A stretch of DNA of 64,000 nt, taken from NCBI GenBank assembly GCA_020851235.1, contig JADZDD010000025.1:1-64000 (forward strand), given 5' to 3'. The stretch is from Burkholderiales bacterium (GTDB lineage: Bacteria > Pseudomonadota > Gammaproteobacteria > Burkholderiales > Casimicrobiaceae). The translations under genes were made by a program, and so were the position numbers. How positions within the stretch are numbered: position 1 is the stretch's first letter; every line of letters begins with the position of its first letter. Positions 36,633 through 46,328 of this stretch are shown here, in pieces. The notes beneath the pieces were generated by a model that was given only the letters and a program-made list of their open reading frames with translations, was not told the origin of the DNA and made no database searches.

Positions 36633-37982
36633 CTACAGTAGCTTGCGGTAGACGAGAGACTTGCGGTGGTAATTGTAGAGCGCCTGCTTCTGCTGCGGTA
36701 GGTCGGTGATGCTCGCGGAGCGATAGCCGCGCTCGAGGAACCAGTGCGCGGTCTTGGTCGTGAGCACGAAGAGTTCGGTGAGCTTCTGCTTGCGCGCCCT
36801 GGCCTCGATCTCGTGCATGAGCGCTTCGCCGTAACCTTCGCGGCGGAAGTCGGGCTGCACCGCGAGGGCCGCGAGTTCGCCGACCTTCTCGTCGGCAAAG
36901 GCGTAGAGCGCCGCGCAGCCCACGATATGGTGGTCGTACTCGGCCACGATGAACCGCTCGATCTCGCTCTCCAGCCGCTCGCGCGAGCGGCGCACGAGGA
37001 TGCCTTGTTCCTCGAGCGGGCTGATCACCTGCAGGATGCCACCGACGTCGTCGATGGTCGCGCTGCGGATGTGTGCGAGCGCGGTCGACGCGATCATCGT
37101 CCCCACGCCGTCGCGCGTGAAGAGCTCGAGCAGCAAGGCGCCGTCGAGCCGACGCGAGATGAGATGCGCGCGTTTCACGCCGTTGTTGCAGGCGCGGATC
37201 GCCGCGGGAAGGTAGGTGCGCACGTCGGCGCTGAGCTTGTCGCCCTTGGCGAGGAGCGCCGTGGCTTCGGTCGTCGACAGCTCGGTGAGGAGCTGGCGGC
37301 GCCCGTTGCGCACTCCGTCGGCATCCATGAGCAGGATGAGCTTCGTCGCCTCGAGGCGGATCGCAACCTGTGCCGCCACTTCCTCGACGGTGAGGTTGAA
37401 GATCTCGCCGGTCGGCGAGTATCCGATCGGCGAGATGAGCACGATGTCGCCGTCGTCCAGGCGCTGCTGGATCGCTTCGGTGTCGATGCGCCGGACCTCG
37501 CCGGTGAGCTGCATGTCGACGCCGCCCACGATGCCCAGCGGCTTGGCGGTGAGATAGTTGCCGCTCGACACCCGGTTGCGTGCCCCGGCCATCGGCGAGT
37601 TGGCGAGGCCGAGCGAGAGCAAGGCCTCGATGCGCGCGCGGACCTGTCCCGCGGCTTCGAGGGCGCAGTCCATCGTCTCCGCATCGGTGATGCGCACGCC
37701 GCCGGCGTAGCGGCTGGGAATGCGCTGCGCGGCGAGGATCGCTTCGATCTGCGGCCGGAATCCGTGCACGACGACGAGGCGGATGCCGAGGCTGTGCAGG
37801 AGATTGAGATCGTGGATGACGCCCAGGAACTCGTCGTCGGCCGCGACCTCGCCGCCGAAGGCGATCACGAAGGTCTTGCCGCGGAAGGCGTGGACGTACG
37901 GCGCCGCCGAGCGGATGAGATGCACGAACGAGCGCATCGTCGCCGAGTTGGCGGCAGGCTGGCTATCGGACGCGGTGGGCAT
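36633..37982 (-). CDS. argA: Amino-acid N-acetyltransferase (ArgA, bifunctional-type fold)
   Basis: This 449-residue protein has an amino-acid kinase domain ([35 protein letters not shown]) followed by a GNAT domain ([22 protein letters not shown]). That architecture is ArgA, the first enzyme of arginine synthesis, which acetylates glutamate and is usually inhibited by arginine. It is divergent from uvrD across about 155 bases. Confidence 0.95.
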   Translation of the reverse strand: MPTASDSQPAANSATMRSFVHLIRSAAPYVHAFRGKTFVIAFGGEVAADDEFLGVIHDLNLLHSLGIRLVVVHGFRPQIEAILAAQRIPSRYAGGVRITDAETMDCALEAAGQVRARIEALLSLGLANSPMAGARNRVSSGNYLTAKPLGIVGGVDMQLTGEVRRIDTEAIQQRLDDGDIVLISPIGYSPTGEIFNLTVEEVAAQVAIRLEATKLILLMDADGVRNGRRQLLTELSTTEATALLAKGDKLSADVRTYLPAAIRACNNGVKRAHLISRRLDGALLLELFTRDGVGTMIASTALAHIRSATIDDVGGILQVISPLEEQGILVRRSRERLESEIERFIVAEYDHHIVGCAALYAFADEKVGELAALAVQPDFRREGYGEALMHEIEARARKQKLTELFVLTTKTAHWFLERGYRSASITDLPQQKQALYNYHRKSLVYRKLL

Positions 37983-38137
37983 GACGGTTGGGGCGCGTGT
38001 GCGCGGCGATTATAGCCGCGTCGCCGCGACGGGCACGAAGCGTGGCGCTCGCGCGGGTTCGTCCGGCGCACGCTGCGCATCGCCGCTCGGCTATCATGGA
38101 CGCCGCGCCGGCAATTCGCGTGTCGCCGGCGGTGCTG

Positions 38138-40357
38138 ATGTCCTCCACACTCCTCGATCCCTTGAATCCCGAGCAACTCGCCGCGGTCACGCTGCCGCAG
38201 GCCTCGGCGCTGATCCTGGCCGGCGCCGGCAGCGGCAAGACGCGGGTGCTCACCACGCGCATCGCCTGGCTCATGGCCACCGGCCAGGCGACGCCGCGCT
38301 CGGTGCTCGCGGTCACCTTCACCAACAAGGCCGCGCGCGAAATGCTGCTGCGCCTGTCGGCCCTGACCCCGCTCGATACCCGCGGCATGTGGGTGGGCAC
38401 CTTCCACGGCCTGTGCAATCGCATGCTGCGCGCGCATCACCGCGAAGCGAAGCTGCCGCCGCTGTTCCAGATTCTCGACACGCAGGATCAGCTCTCGCTC
38501 ATCAAGCGCCTTTACAAGGCGCACGGCATCGACGATACGCGCTATCCGATGCGCCAGCTGCAGTGGTTCATCGCCGCCGCCAAGGAAGAGGGCCGGCGGC
38601 CCTCGATGGTCGAGGCGAGCGATGACTTCACGCGTGCCGAGGTCGAGCACTACGCGCTCTACGAGGCGATGTGCCAGCGCGAAGGCGTGGTCGATTTCGC
38701 CGAGCTGCTCCTGCGCAGCTACGAGCTTCTGACCGACTCCGAGTCGCTGCGCGAGCACTACCGGCAGCGCTTCTCGCACATCCTCGTCGACGAGTTCCAG
38801 GACACGAATACGCTGCAGTACCGGTGGCTGCGCCTGCTGACGGGTCCGGACACGACCGTGTTTGCCGTGGGCGACGACGATCAGTCGATCTACGCATTCC
38901 GCGGTGCCAAGGTCGCCAACATGCAGCGCTTCGAGCGGGACTTCGCGACGGTCGCACGTCCGGTGAAGCTCATTCGCCTCGAGCGCAATTACCGCTCGCA
39001 CGGCCACATCCTCGACGCCGCCAATGCGCTCATCAGGCACAACCAGGCGCGCCTGGGCAAGGAGCTGTGGACGAGCGAGGCGAAGGGCGAGCCGGTGCGT
39101 GCCTTCGTCGCGGCCACCGACGCCGACGAGGCGGACTTCGTGATCGACGCCGTGCGCGGTCATGCCGCGGACGGCGTGCCGCTCGACGAGATCGCGCTCC
39201 TGTATCGTTCGAATGCGCAATCGCGCGTCTTCGAGCACGCGCTGTTCAGCGCGGGAATCCCCTATCGCGTCCATGGCGGGATGCGCTTCTTCGAGCGGGT
39301 GGAAGTCAAGCACGCGCTCGCGTACCTGCGGCTCGTGGCCGCGGTCGACGACGATGGCGCATTCCTGCGCGTGGTGAACTTTCCGTCGCGTGGCATCGGC
39401 GCGCGTACGCAGGAGCAAGTGCAGCAGCTCGCGCAGCAGCGGGGCACATCGTTGTGGCAGGCCACGACGTCCGGCGCGCTGACCGGCAAGGCAGGAGCGG
39501 CACTGGCGACGTTTCGTCAGCTCGTCGAGCGCCTGCGGGGCGATACGCAGGCGCTGCCGCTGCCGGCGGCCGTCGAGCACGTCATCCACGCCTCGGGCCT
39601 CGTCGCGCATTACGCGGCGGAGAAAGACGGACAGGACCGCGTCGACAATCTGGCCGAGCTCGTCACTGCCGCCGAAGCCTTCGTGCGCGAGGCGGAGTTT
39701 GCCCCGGATGCGGCAAGCATGGTGACACCGGACTCGCTTGCCGCGGCGCCCGCCGAGGCCCCCGTCGCGGCGCTCCCGGCCTTCCTCGCGCACGCGGCGC
39801 TCGAGGCCGGCGACACGCAGGCAGCGCCAGACAAGGCCGCGCTCCAGCTCATGACGGTGCATGCCGCCAAGGGCCTGGAATTCCATACCGTCTTCATCAC
39901 CGGTCTCGAGGAGGGACTGTTTCCGCACGAGAACAGCGTCTCGGCGGCGGATGGCCTGGAGGAAGAACGACGGCTCATGTACGTCGCGATCACGCGGGCA
40001 CGACGCCGGCTCTATCTCACGCTCGCGCAGCAGCGCATGCTCCACGGCCAGCTGCGCTACGGCGTGCCGTCGCGCTTTGTGGACGAGCTGCCGCCCGAGC
40101 TCGTGCAGTGGCTCGCCCCACCGCGCGCGTTCGCGACGGCAAGTGGTCCCGCTGCGCCGCCGCCGCTGCGCGCCGGGCGTGCTGCCACGCAGGGGCCGTC
40201 CTGGCGCATCGGGCAGAGCGTGCGGCATGCCAAGTTCGGCGTGGGTGTGATCATCGACGCCGACGGGCAGGGGCACGACGCTCGCGTCCAGGTCAATTTC
40301 CGCGACGCTGGCGTGAAGTGGCTGGCGCTCGACTACGCGAAGCTCGAGGCCGCGTGA
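38138..40357 (+). CDS. uvrD: UvrD/Rep-type DNA helicase
   Basis: The 739-residue superfamily 1A helicase has Walker A AGAGSGKTRVL, DEFQDTN, GDDDQSIYAFRGA, LERNYRS, TVHAAKGLEFHTVF and YVAITRARRRL in order. A C-terminal Tudor-like module (IGQSVRHAKFGVGVI) is typical of UvrD. It unwinds DNA in nucleotide-excision and mismatch repair. ATG 38138 puts the family start NPEQLAAV at about residue 10. Confidence 0.94.
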   Translation: MSSTLLDPLNPEQLAAVTLPQASALILAGAGSGKTRVLTTRIAWLMATGQATPRSVLAVTFTNKAAREMLLRLSALTPLDTRGMWVGTFHGLCNRMLRAHHREAKLPPLFQILDTQDQLSLIKRLYKAHGIDDTRYPMRQLQWFIAAAKEEGRRPSMVEASDDFTRAEVEHYALYEAMCQREGVVDFAELLLRSYELLTDSESLREHYRQRFSHILVDEFQDTNTLQYRWLRLLTGPDTTVFAVGDDDQSIYAFRGAKVANMQRFERDFATVARPVKLIRLERNYRSHGHILDAANALIRHNQARLGKELWTSEAKGEPVRAFVAATDADEADFVIDAVRGHAADGVPLDEIALLYRSNAQSRVFEHALFSAGIPYRVHGGMRFFERVEVKHALAYLRLVAAVDDDGAFLRVVNFPSRGIGARTQEQVQQLAQQRGTSLWQATTSGALTGKAGAALATFRQLVERLRGDTQALPLPAAVEHVIHASGLVAHYAAEKDGQDRVDNLAELVTAAEAFVREAEFAPDAASMVTPDSLAAAPAEAPVAALPAFLAHAALEAGDTQAAPDKAALQLMTVHAAKGLEFHTVFITGLEEGLFPHENSVSAADGLEEERRLMYVAITRARRRLYLTLAQQRMLHGQLRYGVPSRFVDELPPELVQWLAPPRAFATASGPAAPPPLRAGRAATQGPSWRIGQSVRHAKFGVGVIIDADGQGHDARVQVNFRDAGVKWLALDYAKLEAA

Positions 40358-40441
40358 AGCGCGGGCGTCGCGGGGCGGCGCGCAGCGCGTAACCCGCGGC
40401 GAGCCCGGCGCCGATCCGCGCCCGCAGCGTGCGGCAACCGG

Positions 40442-41275
40442 TCAGGCCGACCCGGTGCCGGGGGCAAGCGGTGCCAGCGTTTCTCCCGCGTGGAAGACGT
40501 CGCGATAGCTCACGTAGTCGCAGATGTGCAGCGTGACGGTGAGCACGATCGAGTATGGCAGCATCACGAGCAGGACGAGGACCTGCAGCGCCGCGGTCGG
40601 AAGGAGCACGGCGAGCAGCGTGAGCAGCGCCATCGGCAGGACGAGGCCGAAGACGCCGACCGCGAGGACGTAGGCGATCAACGCGCGCCAGTTCGCGAGC
40701 GCGGCACGCAGGCTCGCGCCGAGCGCGGCGCCGGCGCCGGCGTCCTGGAAGACGACGAGGGCAGGCGCCCACCACGTCGCGAGCAACGTCGGAATCGCGA
40801 GCAGCGCCGAGAACAGCATCGCGAGCTGCAGTTGCGGATCGGCGAGTGCGTCGCGCGCCTCGTCTTCGCTCAATGTCGCGTGCCCCGACGCAAGATCGCG
40901 CAGCTTCCCGCCATCGATGAGCGCCGACGCCTGGATGGCGATGGCCATGCCGAGCACGAAGAAGACGCCGATCGCAAGGAGCGCGAAGACGTTGCTGCGC
41001 AGGCCGTGGAAGAGTTGCCGCAGCGTCGGCGCGCCACCGCGCTCCTGCTGCCACGCCGCAGCGAGCAGGCCCACGGCGAGCACGGGCTTGACGGCGAAGA
41101 CCGCGAAGGCGCCCACCAGCGGGACGAGGTTGACCACGAAGAGCGTGGCGAAGTAACCCCAGAAGAGGAGCACCCACGCGAGACGGTAGCGGTTGAACAT
41201 CGCGAAGGCGCGGCGCAGCCACGCGACTCCCTGCGCCGCCGGATGGCGCGTGAAGCTGATCGCGGGACTAGCCAC
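40442..41275 (-). CDS. BPSS1780-family integral membrane protein
   Basis: The 277-residue protein has six predicted helices. The N-terminal region FNRYRLAWVLLFWGY and LVPLVGAF match BPSS1780-family proteins, whose function is unknown. The start is GTG 41275, overlapping the thrB stop by 8 bases, which argues for coupling with thrB. A second family member lies at 46329-47210. Confidence 0.82.
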   Translation of the reverse strand: MASPAISFTRHPAAQGVAWLRRAFAMFNRYRLAWVLLFWGYFATLFVVNLVPLVGAFAVFAVKPVLAVGLLAAAWQQERGGAPTLRQLFHGLRSNVFALLAIGVFFVLGMAIAIQASALIDGGKLRDLASGHATLSEDEARDALADPQLQLAMLFSALLAIPTLLATWWAPALVVFQDAGAGAALGASLRAALANWRALIAYVLAVGVFGLVLPMALLTLLAVLLPTAALQVLVLLVMLPYSIVLTVTLHICDYVSYRDVFHAGETLAPLAPGTGSA

Positions 41276-42227
41276 GACGCGTCGCCGGCACCGGCCAGCG
41301 TTCCTGGTGCGTGGCACGCAAGCGCAGGATGCGCTCGAAATGCGCCGGGTCGTGCGCGTGCACGAGTTCACCTGCGCGCGGCAGGTGCAGGTCATACAGG
41401 CGCGACAGCCAGAAGCGCAGCGCCGCCGCGCGCAGCAGCGAGGGCCAGGCGTCGCACTCCTCGGCGTCGAGCGGGCGCACCGCGGCGTACGCCGCGAGCA
41501 TCGCCCGCGCAAGATCGGGCTGAAGCGCACCGTCGTCGTCGACGCACCAGTCGTTCGCCGTGATCGCAAGATCGTAGGCGAAGAAGTCGGTTGCGGCGAA
41601 GCCGAAGTCGATGAGGCCGGCCACGCGCGGTCCCGCGAAGAGCACGTTGTCGCAGAAGAGGTCGCCGTGGATCGCTCCCTTGGGAAGCTTGGCCTGGGCG
41701 AAGCCCGCCTGGAACGCGATCTCGGCGTCGAGCAACGTCGCCTGCGCGGGTTCGAGGAAGGGCCGGACCGCGCGTGCCGCCTGGCGCCACCACGCCGGTC
41801 CGCGCCGGTTCGCGAGGCGCGCGGTGTACGTCTGCGACGCCTGGTGCAGGCGTGCCAGCGCGGCGCCGACCTCGGCGCAGTGCGCGGCATCGGGTTCGAC
41901 GATGGCGGTGCCTTCGACGCGCTCGACGAGTCCTGCCGGTTTTCCGTTGAGCAGCGAGAAGAGCGATCCTGTGCGGTCGGGGATCGGCGCCGGGACCTCG
42001 ACGCCCGAGCGCGCGAGATGCGCCATCAGATTGAGGTAGAAGGGCAGCTCGTTGGCTGGAAGCCGCTCGTAGAGCGTGAGCACGTAGCGGCCGCGCTCGG
42101 TGCTGACGAAATAGTTGGTGTTCTCGATGCCGGCCGCGATCGGCACGAGATCGGCGAGCCGCCCTACCGCATAGCGCGTGAGCCAGGCATCGAGATCGGC
42201 GGTCGTGACCGGGGTGTAGACGGACAT
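41268..42227 (-). CDS. thrB: Homoserine kinase, choline-kinase-like type
   Basis: The 319-residue protein begins MSVYTPVTTADLDAWL and contains AGIENTNYFVST, IHGDLFCDNVLF and LIDFGFA, as in the APH-type homoserine kinase of beta- and some gammaproteobacteria. It makes O-phosphohomoserine for threonine synthesis. Its product feeds the pathway that supplies IlvA's substrate. It lies after the DUF2782 gene and overlaps the membrane-protein gene downstream. Confidence 0.92.
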   Translation of the reverse strand: MSVYTPVTTADLDAWLTRYAVGRLADLVPIAAGIENTNYFVSTERGRYVLTLYERLPANELPFYLNLMAHLARSGVEVPAPIPDRTGSLFSLLNGKPAGLVERVEGTAIVEPDAAHCAEVGAALARLHQASQTYTARLANRRGPAWWRQAARAVRPFLEPAQATLLDAEIAFQAGFAQAKLPKGAIHGDLFCDNVLFAGPRVAGLIDFGFAATDFFAYDLAITANDWCVDDDGALQPDLARAMLAAYAAVRPLDAEECDAWPSLLRAAALRFWLSRLYDLHLPRAGELVHAHDPAHFERILRLRATHQERWPVPATRRG

Positions 42228-42354
42228 GGACGGGCGTGTATGGGAGCGATGCCGGATCGAAGCGACGGGGTCGATACGCGTGCCTGTCCCACCGTGCAAG
42301 CCGCGGACGCCACGGCAGCACGGTGCAGCGCGCGAGGTCAGCGGGTCGTCGGGG

Positions 42355-42753
42355 TCACCACGAGAACAACTGCCACATCGGCGGCCGCACGCCGAAATCG
42401 AGCGAGTCGTAGCGCAGGAACTGCGTGCCGCTGCGGGTCGGGACGAGATAGTACGGCGGCCCGATGCGCGGCGTGACCTTGAGATAGCTGATGCGGCCAC
42501 CGATGCGAACCTCTTCGACGGTGTCGGTGCCGCGACGCGTGATCGTGACCTGGGGCTCGAGATCCGCATCGCTCGGGTTCGGCGCCGTTGCGGCGGCGCC
42601 GGGCGGCGGCGCATCGGCAGGTTGCGCCGTCAGCGGCGGCGGCAACGGGCCGCTCGCCGCCGGCGCCTGTGCGAGCGCGACGCCACCCGCCCCCACGAGC
42701 CACCCCGCCGTCGCGGCGCAAGTCAGGAACGAGTGCGCAAGCCGTCGATTCAT
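42355..42753 (-). CDS. DUF2782 exported protein
   Basis: The 132-residue protein has a cleavable signal (hydrophobic to GGVALAQA, about residue 30), a Pro/Ala-rich linker, and a compact C-terminal DUF2782 domain: VRIGGRISYLKVTP, PYYLVPT, MWQLFSW. It is commonly found next to thrB or polA in betaproteobacteria. Its function is unknown; it is likely periplasmic. Confidence 0.85.
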   Translation of the reverse strand: MNRRLAHSFLTCAATAGWLVGAGGVALAQAPAASGPLPPPLTAQPADAPPPGAAATAPNPSDADLEPQVTITRRGTDTVEEVRIGGRISYLKVTPRIGPPYYLVPTRSGTQFLRYDSLDFGVRPPMWQLFSW

Positions 42754-42829
42754 GCACGCATTCTACCTTGCGCACCCCGCGCCCGATCGGCCGCGGCGCA
42801 CGCGCGCGGGCGCTGCCGTGGCATTTCCG

Positions 42830-43555
42830 CTACAGGTTGAGCATCCTCTCGCGCTCCTCGCGTGTCGGCACGAAGCCCTTGCTGTCGTAGAACGTGAAGA
42901 TCGCCTCGACGATCGCTTCCGGCACGTCGATGACCTGCATGAGGTCGAGGTCGGCAGCGTCGATCATTCCTTCGCTGACGAGCGTGTCCTGCATCCATGC
43001 GAGGAGCCCGCGCCAGAAGCTTTCCCCGACGAGGATGATCGGGATGCGCCGGCTCTTTCCCGTCTGCACGAGCGTCAATACCTCGCCCAGTTCGTCGAGC
43101 GTCCCGAAGCCGCCGGGAAGGATGACGTACGCCGACGCGAAGCGCGCGAACATCATCTTGCGCGTGAAGAAGTAGCGGAAATCGACCGATACGTCCTGGA
43201 ACTCGTTGGCGGCCTGCTCGAATGGCAGCGCGATATTGAGCCCCACGGCCGGCGACGAGCCCGCGTGCGCGCCTTCGTTGGCCGCACGCATGAGGCCCGG
43301 ACCGCCGCCGGAGATCACCGAGAAACCGGCATCGGAGAGCAGGCGCGCGATGCGGCGCGCCGTTTCGTAATACGGGTGCTCGGGGGCGATGCGTGCGCTG
43401 CCGAACACGCTGACCGCAGGGCGGATGCCGCGCAGCCGGCTCGTCGCGACGGCGAACTCTGCCATAATCCCCAACACCCGCCACGCTTCCTGACCGTTGG
43501 TTGTGTACAGCGCGGTTGGATCGATGAGCTCCGGAATCTTGTGGGTCTGACGCAT
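42830..43555 (-). CDS. LOG-family (lysine decarboxylase-like) Rossmann protein
   Basis: The 241-residue protein has GGGPGLMRAANEGA and PGGFGTLDE, the signatures of the LOG / cytokinin-riboside phosphoribohydrolase family. Bacterial members hydrolyse nucleotide 5'-monophosphates such as AMP. Its ATG (43553-43555) shares bases with the polA ATG (43554-43556) on the other strand. Confidence 0.87.
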   Translation of the reverse strand: MRQTHKIPELIDPTALYTTNGQEAWRVLGIMAEFAVATSRLRGIRPAVSVFGSARIAPEHPYYETARRIARLLSDAGFSVISGGGPGLMRAANEGAHAGSSPAVGLNIALPFEQAANEFQDVSVDFRYFFTRKMMFARFASAYVILPGGFGTLDELGEVLTLVQTGKSRRIPIILVGESFWRGLLAWMQDTLVSEGMIDAADLDLMQVIDVPEAIVEAIFTFYDSKGFVPTREERERMLNL

Positions 43556-46322
43556 GCCTACGCTCGTGCTGGTGGATGGGTCGTCGTACCTGTATCGCGC
43601 GTACCACGCGCTCCCCGATCTTAGAACGAAAAGCGGCGAGCCGACCGGCGCGATGCGCGGCGTGCTCGCGATGGTGCGCCGGCTGGTGCACGACGACAAG
43701 CCGGATTACTTCGCCGTGGTCTTCGACGCGCCCGGCAAGACGTTCCGCGACGATTGGTATCCGCAGTACAAGGCCAACCGGCCACCGATGCCCGATGACC
43801 TCGTGCAGCAGATCGCGCCGCTGCACGAGCTCGTGCGCGCGCACGGCTGGCCGCTGCTCGTGGTGGAGGGGGTGGAAGCCGACGACGTGATCGGCACCCT
43901 CGCGATGCAGGCGCTCGCAGCCGGCGTGGACACGACCATCTCGTCGTCGGACAAGGATCTCACCCAGCTCGTGCGCCCCGGCATCACGATGGTGAACACG
44001 ATGAGCAACGAGACGTACGACGAGGCGGGGGTTCTCGCCAAGTTCTCCGTCCGGGCCGATCAGATGCTCGATCTCCTGACGCTCACCGGCGACGCCGTCG
44101 ACAACGTGCCCGGCGTGCCGAAGGTCGGTCCCAAGACCGCCGCCAAGTGGCTCGCGCAGTACGGCAGTCTCGACAACATCGTCGAGCACGCCACGGAGAT
44201 CGGCGGGGTGGTCGGGGCGAACCTGCGCGCGGCGATTCCGTGGCTGCCCGAGGGCAGGCGACTGCTCGCGGTGAAAACGGACTGCGCGCTCGGTCTTGAG
44301 CTTTCCGATCTCGCCCTGGCACCGCCCGATGCCGCGGCCGTGCGCGCGCTCTACGAGCGCTTCGAATTCAAGTCGTGGCTCAAGGACGCGGGCGACGCAG
44401 CGTCGGCCGATGTCGCGGGGGCGATCGCGAAGAAGGCCGCCACCGATCCGGCGGGTCGCCGCTGGGATGCGGCGGCGACCGCGCCGGCCGCGGCGAGCGC
44501 GCCGCCCAGGCCGGCGACGATCGCCTATGAGACGGTTTGCGATGCCGATGCACTCGAGCGCTGGCTTGCTGCCATCGATCGCGCCGCGGTGACGGCATTC
44601 GATACCGAGGCGACGAGCCTCGACCCCATGCAGGCACGCATCGTCGGGGTCTCGCTTGCCATCGAACCGGGACGAGCGTGCTACATCCCGCTCGATCACC
44701 GCTACGCGGGCGCCCCCACCCAGCTGCCGCGCGATGCGACGCTGGCGCGACTTGGCGTGTGGTTCGGCGATCCGGACAGGAAGAAGCTCGGGCAGAACGT
44801 GAAGTACGACCAGCACGTGCTCGCCAACGAGGGCCTCGCGCTGCACGGTGTGGCGCACGACACGCTCCTCGAATCGTACGTCCTGGAGTCGCACAAGCCG
44901 CACGATCTCGACAGCCTCGCGTGGCGACACCTCGACGTCAAGACGATCACCTACGACGCGGTCACCGGCAAGGGCGCGCATCGCATCGCCTTCGAGCAGG
45001 TGGCGATCGAGCGGGCGACCGAATACGCCGCCGAGGACGCCGACGTCGCGCTGCGGCTGCACCACGCCCTCCATCCGGCGATCGCCGCCGATGCCAAGCT
45101 CGATCGCGTCTACAGCACGATCGAGCTGCCGGTGCGCGACGTGCTCTTCCGGATGGAGCGCAACGGCATCCTGATCGATACCGCGCGGCTCGCCCGTCAC
45201 GGCGAGGAGCTCGGTGAGCGGGTGCTTGCGCTCGAGCGGCAGGCGCACGAGGAGGCGGGCACGCCGTTCAATCTGGGTTCGCCCAAGCAGATCAGCGAGA
45301 TCCTCTTCGAGCGCATGCGCCTGCCGGTGCTGAAGAAGACGGCCACCGGACAGCCGTCGACCGACGAGGAGGTCTTGCAGGAGCTTGCCGCCGACTATCC
45401 GCTGCCCAAGACGCTGCTCGAGCATCGGGCGCTCGCCAAGCTGAAGTCGACGTACGCCGACAAGCTGCCACTCATGGTGAACGCGGCCACCGGGCGGGTG
45501 CACACGACGTTTGGCCAGGCCACCGCCGTCACCGGGCGCCTCGCGTCGAACGATCCGAATCTGCAGAACATACCCGTGCGCACCGCCGAGGGACGTCGCA
45601 TCCGCGAGGCGTTCATCGCGCCACCCGGTCGGGTGCTCGTGTCGGCGGATTACTCGCAGATCGAACTGCGCATCATGGCGCACCTGTCGGCGGATCCGGC
45701 GCTGTGCACCGCGTTTCACGAGGGCCGGGACATCCACCGTGCAACTGCCGCCGAGATCTTCGGCGTGACCCCGGAGGCGGTCACGGCCGAGCAGCGGCGC
45801 TACATCAAGGCGGTGAACTTCGGCCTCATCTACGGGATGAGCGCATTCGGCCTTGCGCAGCAGCTTGGCATCGAACGCGGCGCCGCGCAGCAGTTCATCG
45901 ACCGGTACTTCGCCCGTTATCCGGGTGTTGCGCAGTACATGCAGCGCACCCGCGAGGGCGCGCGCGAGCGAGGCTACGTCGAGACGGTGTTCGGCCGTCG
46001 CCTCTACCTGCCCGACATCAAGGCCGCCGGCGGTCCGCGCCGCGCGGCGGCCGAGCGCGCCGCCATCAACGCACCCATGCAGGGCACCGCGGCCGACCTC
46101 ATCAAGCTCGCCATGATCGCCGTGCAGGCGTGGATCGATCGCGAACGGCTCGCCACGCTGCTTCTCCTGCAGGTCCACGACGAACTCGTGCTCGAGGTGC
46201 CCGATGGCGAGCTCGCGCGCGTACGCGCCGAGTTGCCGCCGCTCATGACGGGGGTCGCGACACTTTCCGTACCGCTGGTGGTCGAGGTTGGCGCCGGGCG
46301 CAATTGGGACGAGGCGCACTGA
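43554..46322 (+). CDS. polA: DNA polymerase I
   Basis: The 922-residue enzyme has all three domains. The 5'-3' nuclease starts LVLVDGSSYLYRAYHA. The 3'-5' exonuclease keeps TAFDTEATSLDP, so proofreading should work. The polymerase domain has VSADYSQIELRIMAHLS and LLLQVHDELVLEVP. It acts in Okazaki fragment maturation and repair. A Pro/Ala-rich segment at about residues 295-325 links the first two domains. Confidence 0.97.
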   Translation: MPTLVLVDGSSYLYRAYHALPDLRTKSGEPTGAMRGVLAMVRRLVHDDKPDYFAVVFDAPGKTFRDDWYPQYKANRPPMPDDLVQQIAPLHELVRAHGWPLLVVEGVEADDVIGTLAMQALAAGVDTTISSSDKDLTQLVRPGITMVNTMSNETYDEAGVLAKFSVRADQMLDLLTLTGDAVDNVPGVPKVGPKTAAKWLAQYGSLDNIVEHATEIGGVVGANLRAAIPWLPEGRRLLAVKTDCALGLELSDLALAPPDAAAVRALYERFEFKSWLKDAGDAASADVAGAIAKKAATDPAGRRWDAAATAPAAASAPPRPATIAYETVCDADALERWLAAIDRAAVTAFDTEATSLDPMQARIVGVSLAIEPGRACYIPLDHRYAGAPTQLPRDATLARLGVWFGDPDRKKLGQNVKYDQHVLANEGLALHGVAHDTLLESYVLESHKPHDLDSLAWRHLDVKTITYDAVTGKGAHRIAFEQVAIERATEYAAEDADVALRLHHALHPAIAADAKLDRVYSTIELPVRDVLFRMERNGILIDTARLARHGEELGERVLALERQAHEEAGTPFNLGSPKQISEILFERMRLPVLKKTATGQPSTDEEVLQELAADYPLPKTLLEHRALAKLKSTYADKLPLMVNAATGRVHTTFGQATAVTGRLASNDPNLQNIPVRTAEGRRIREAFIAPPGRVLVSADYSQIELRIMAHLSADPALCTAFHEGRDIHRATAAEIFGVTPEAVTAEQRRYIKAVNFGLIYGMSAFGLAQQLGIERGAAQQFIDRYFARYPGVAQYMQRTREGARERGYVETVFGRRLYLPDIKAAGGPRRAAAERAAINAPMQGTAADLIKLAMIAVQAWIDRERLATLLLLQVHDELVLEVPDGELARVRAELPPLMTGVATLSVPLVVEVGAGRNWDEAH

Positions 46323-46328
46323 ACCCGA

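Noticed and set aside
42750-46319. Frame of 1189 codons opposite polA
   Set aside because: It is fully antisense to an intact DNA polymerase I and has no known domain.
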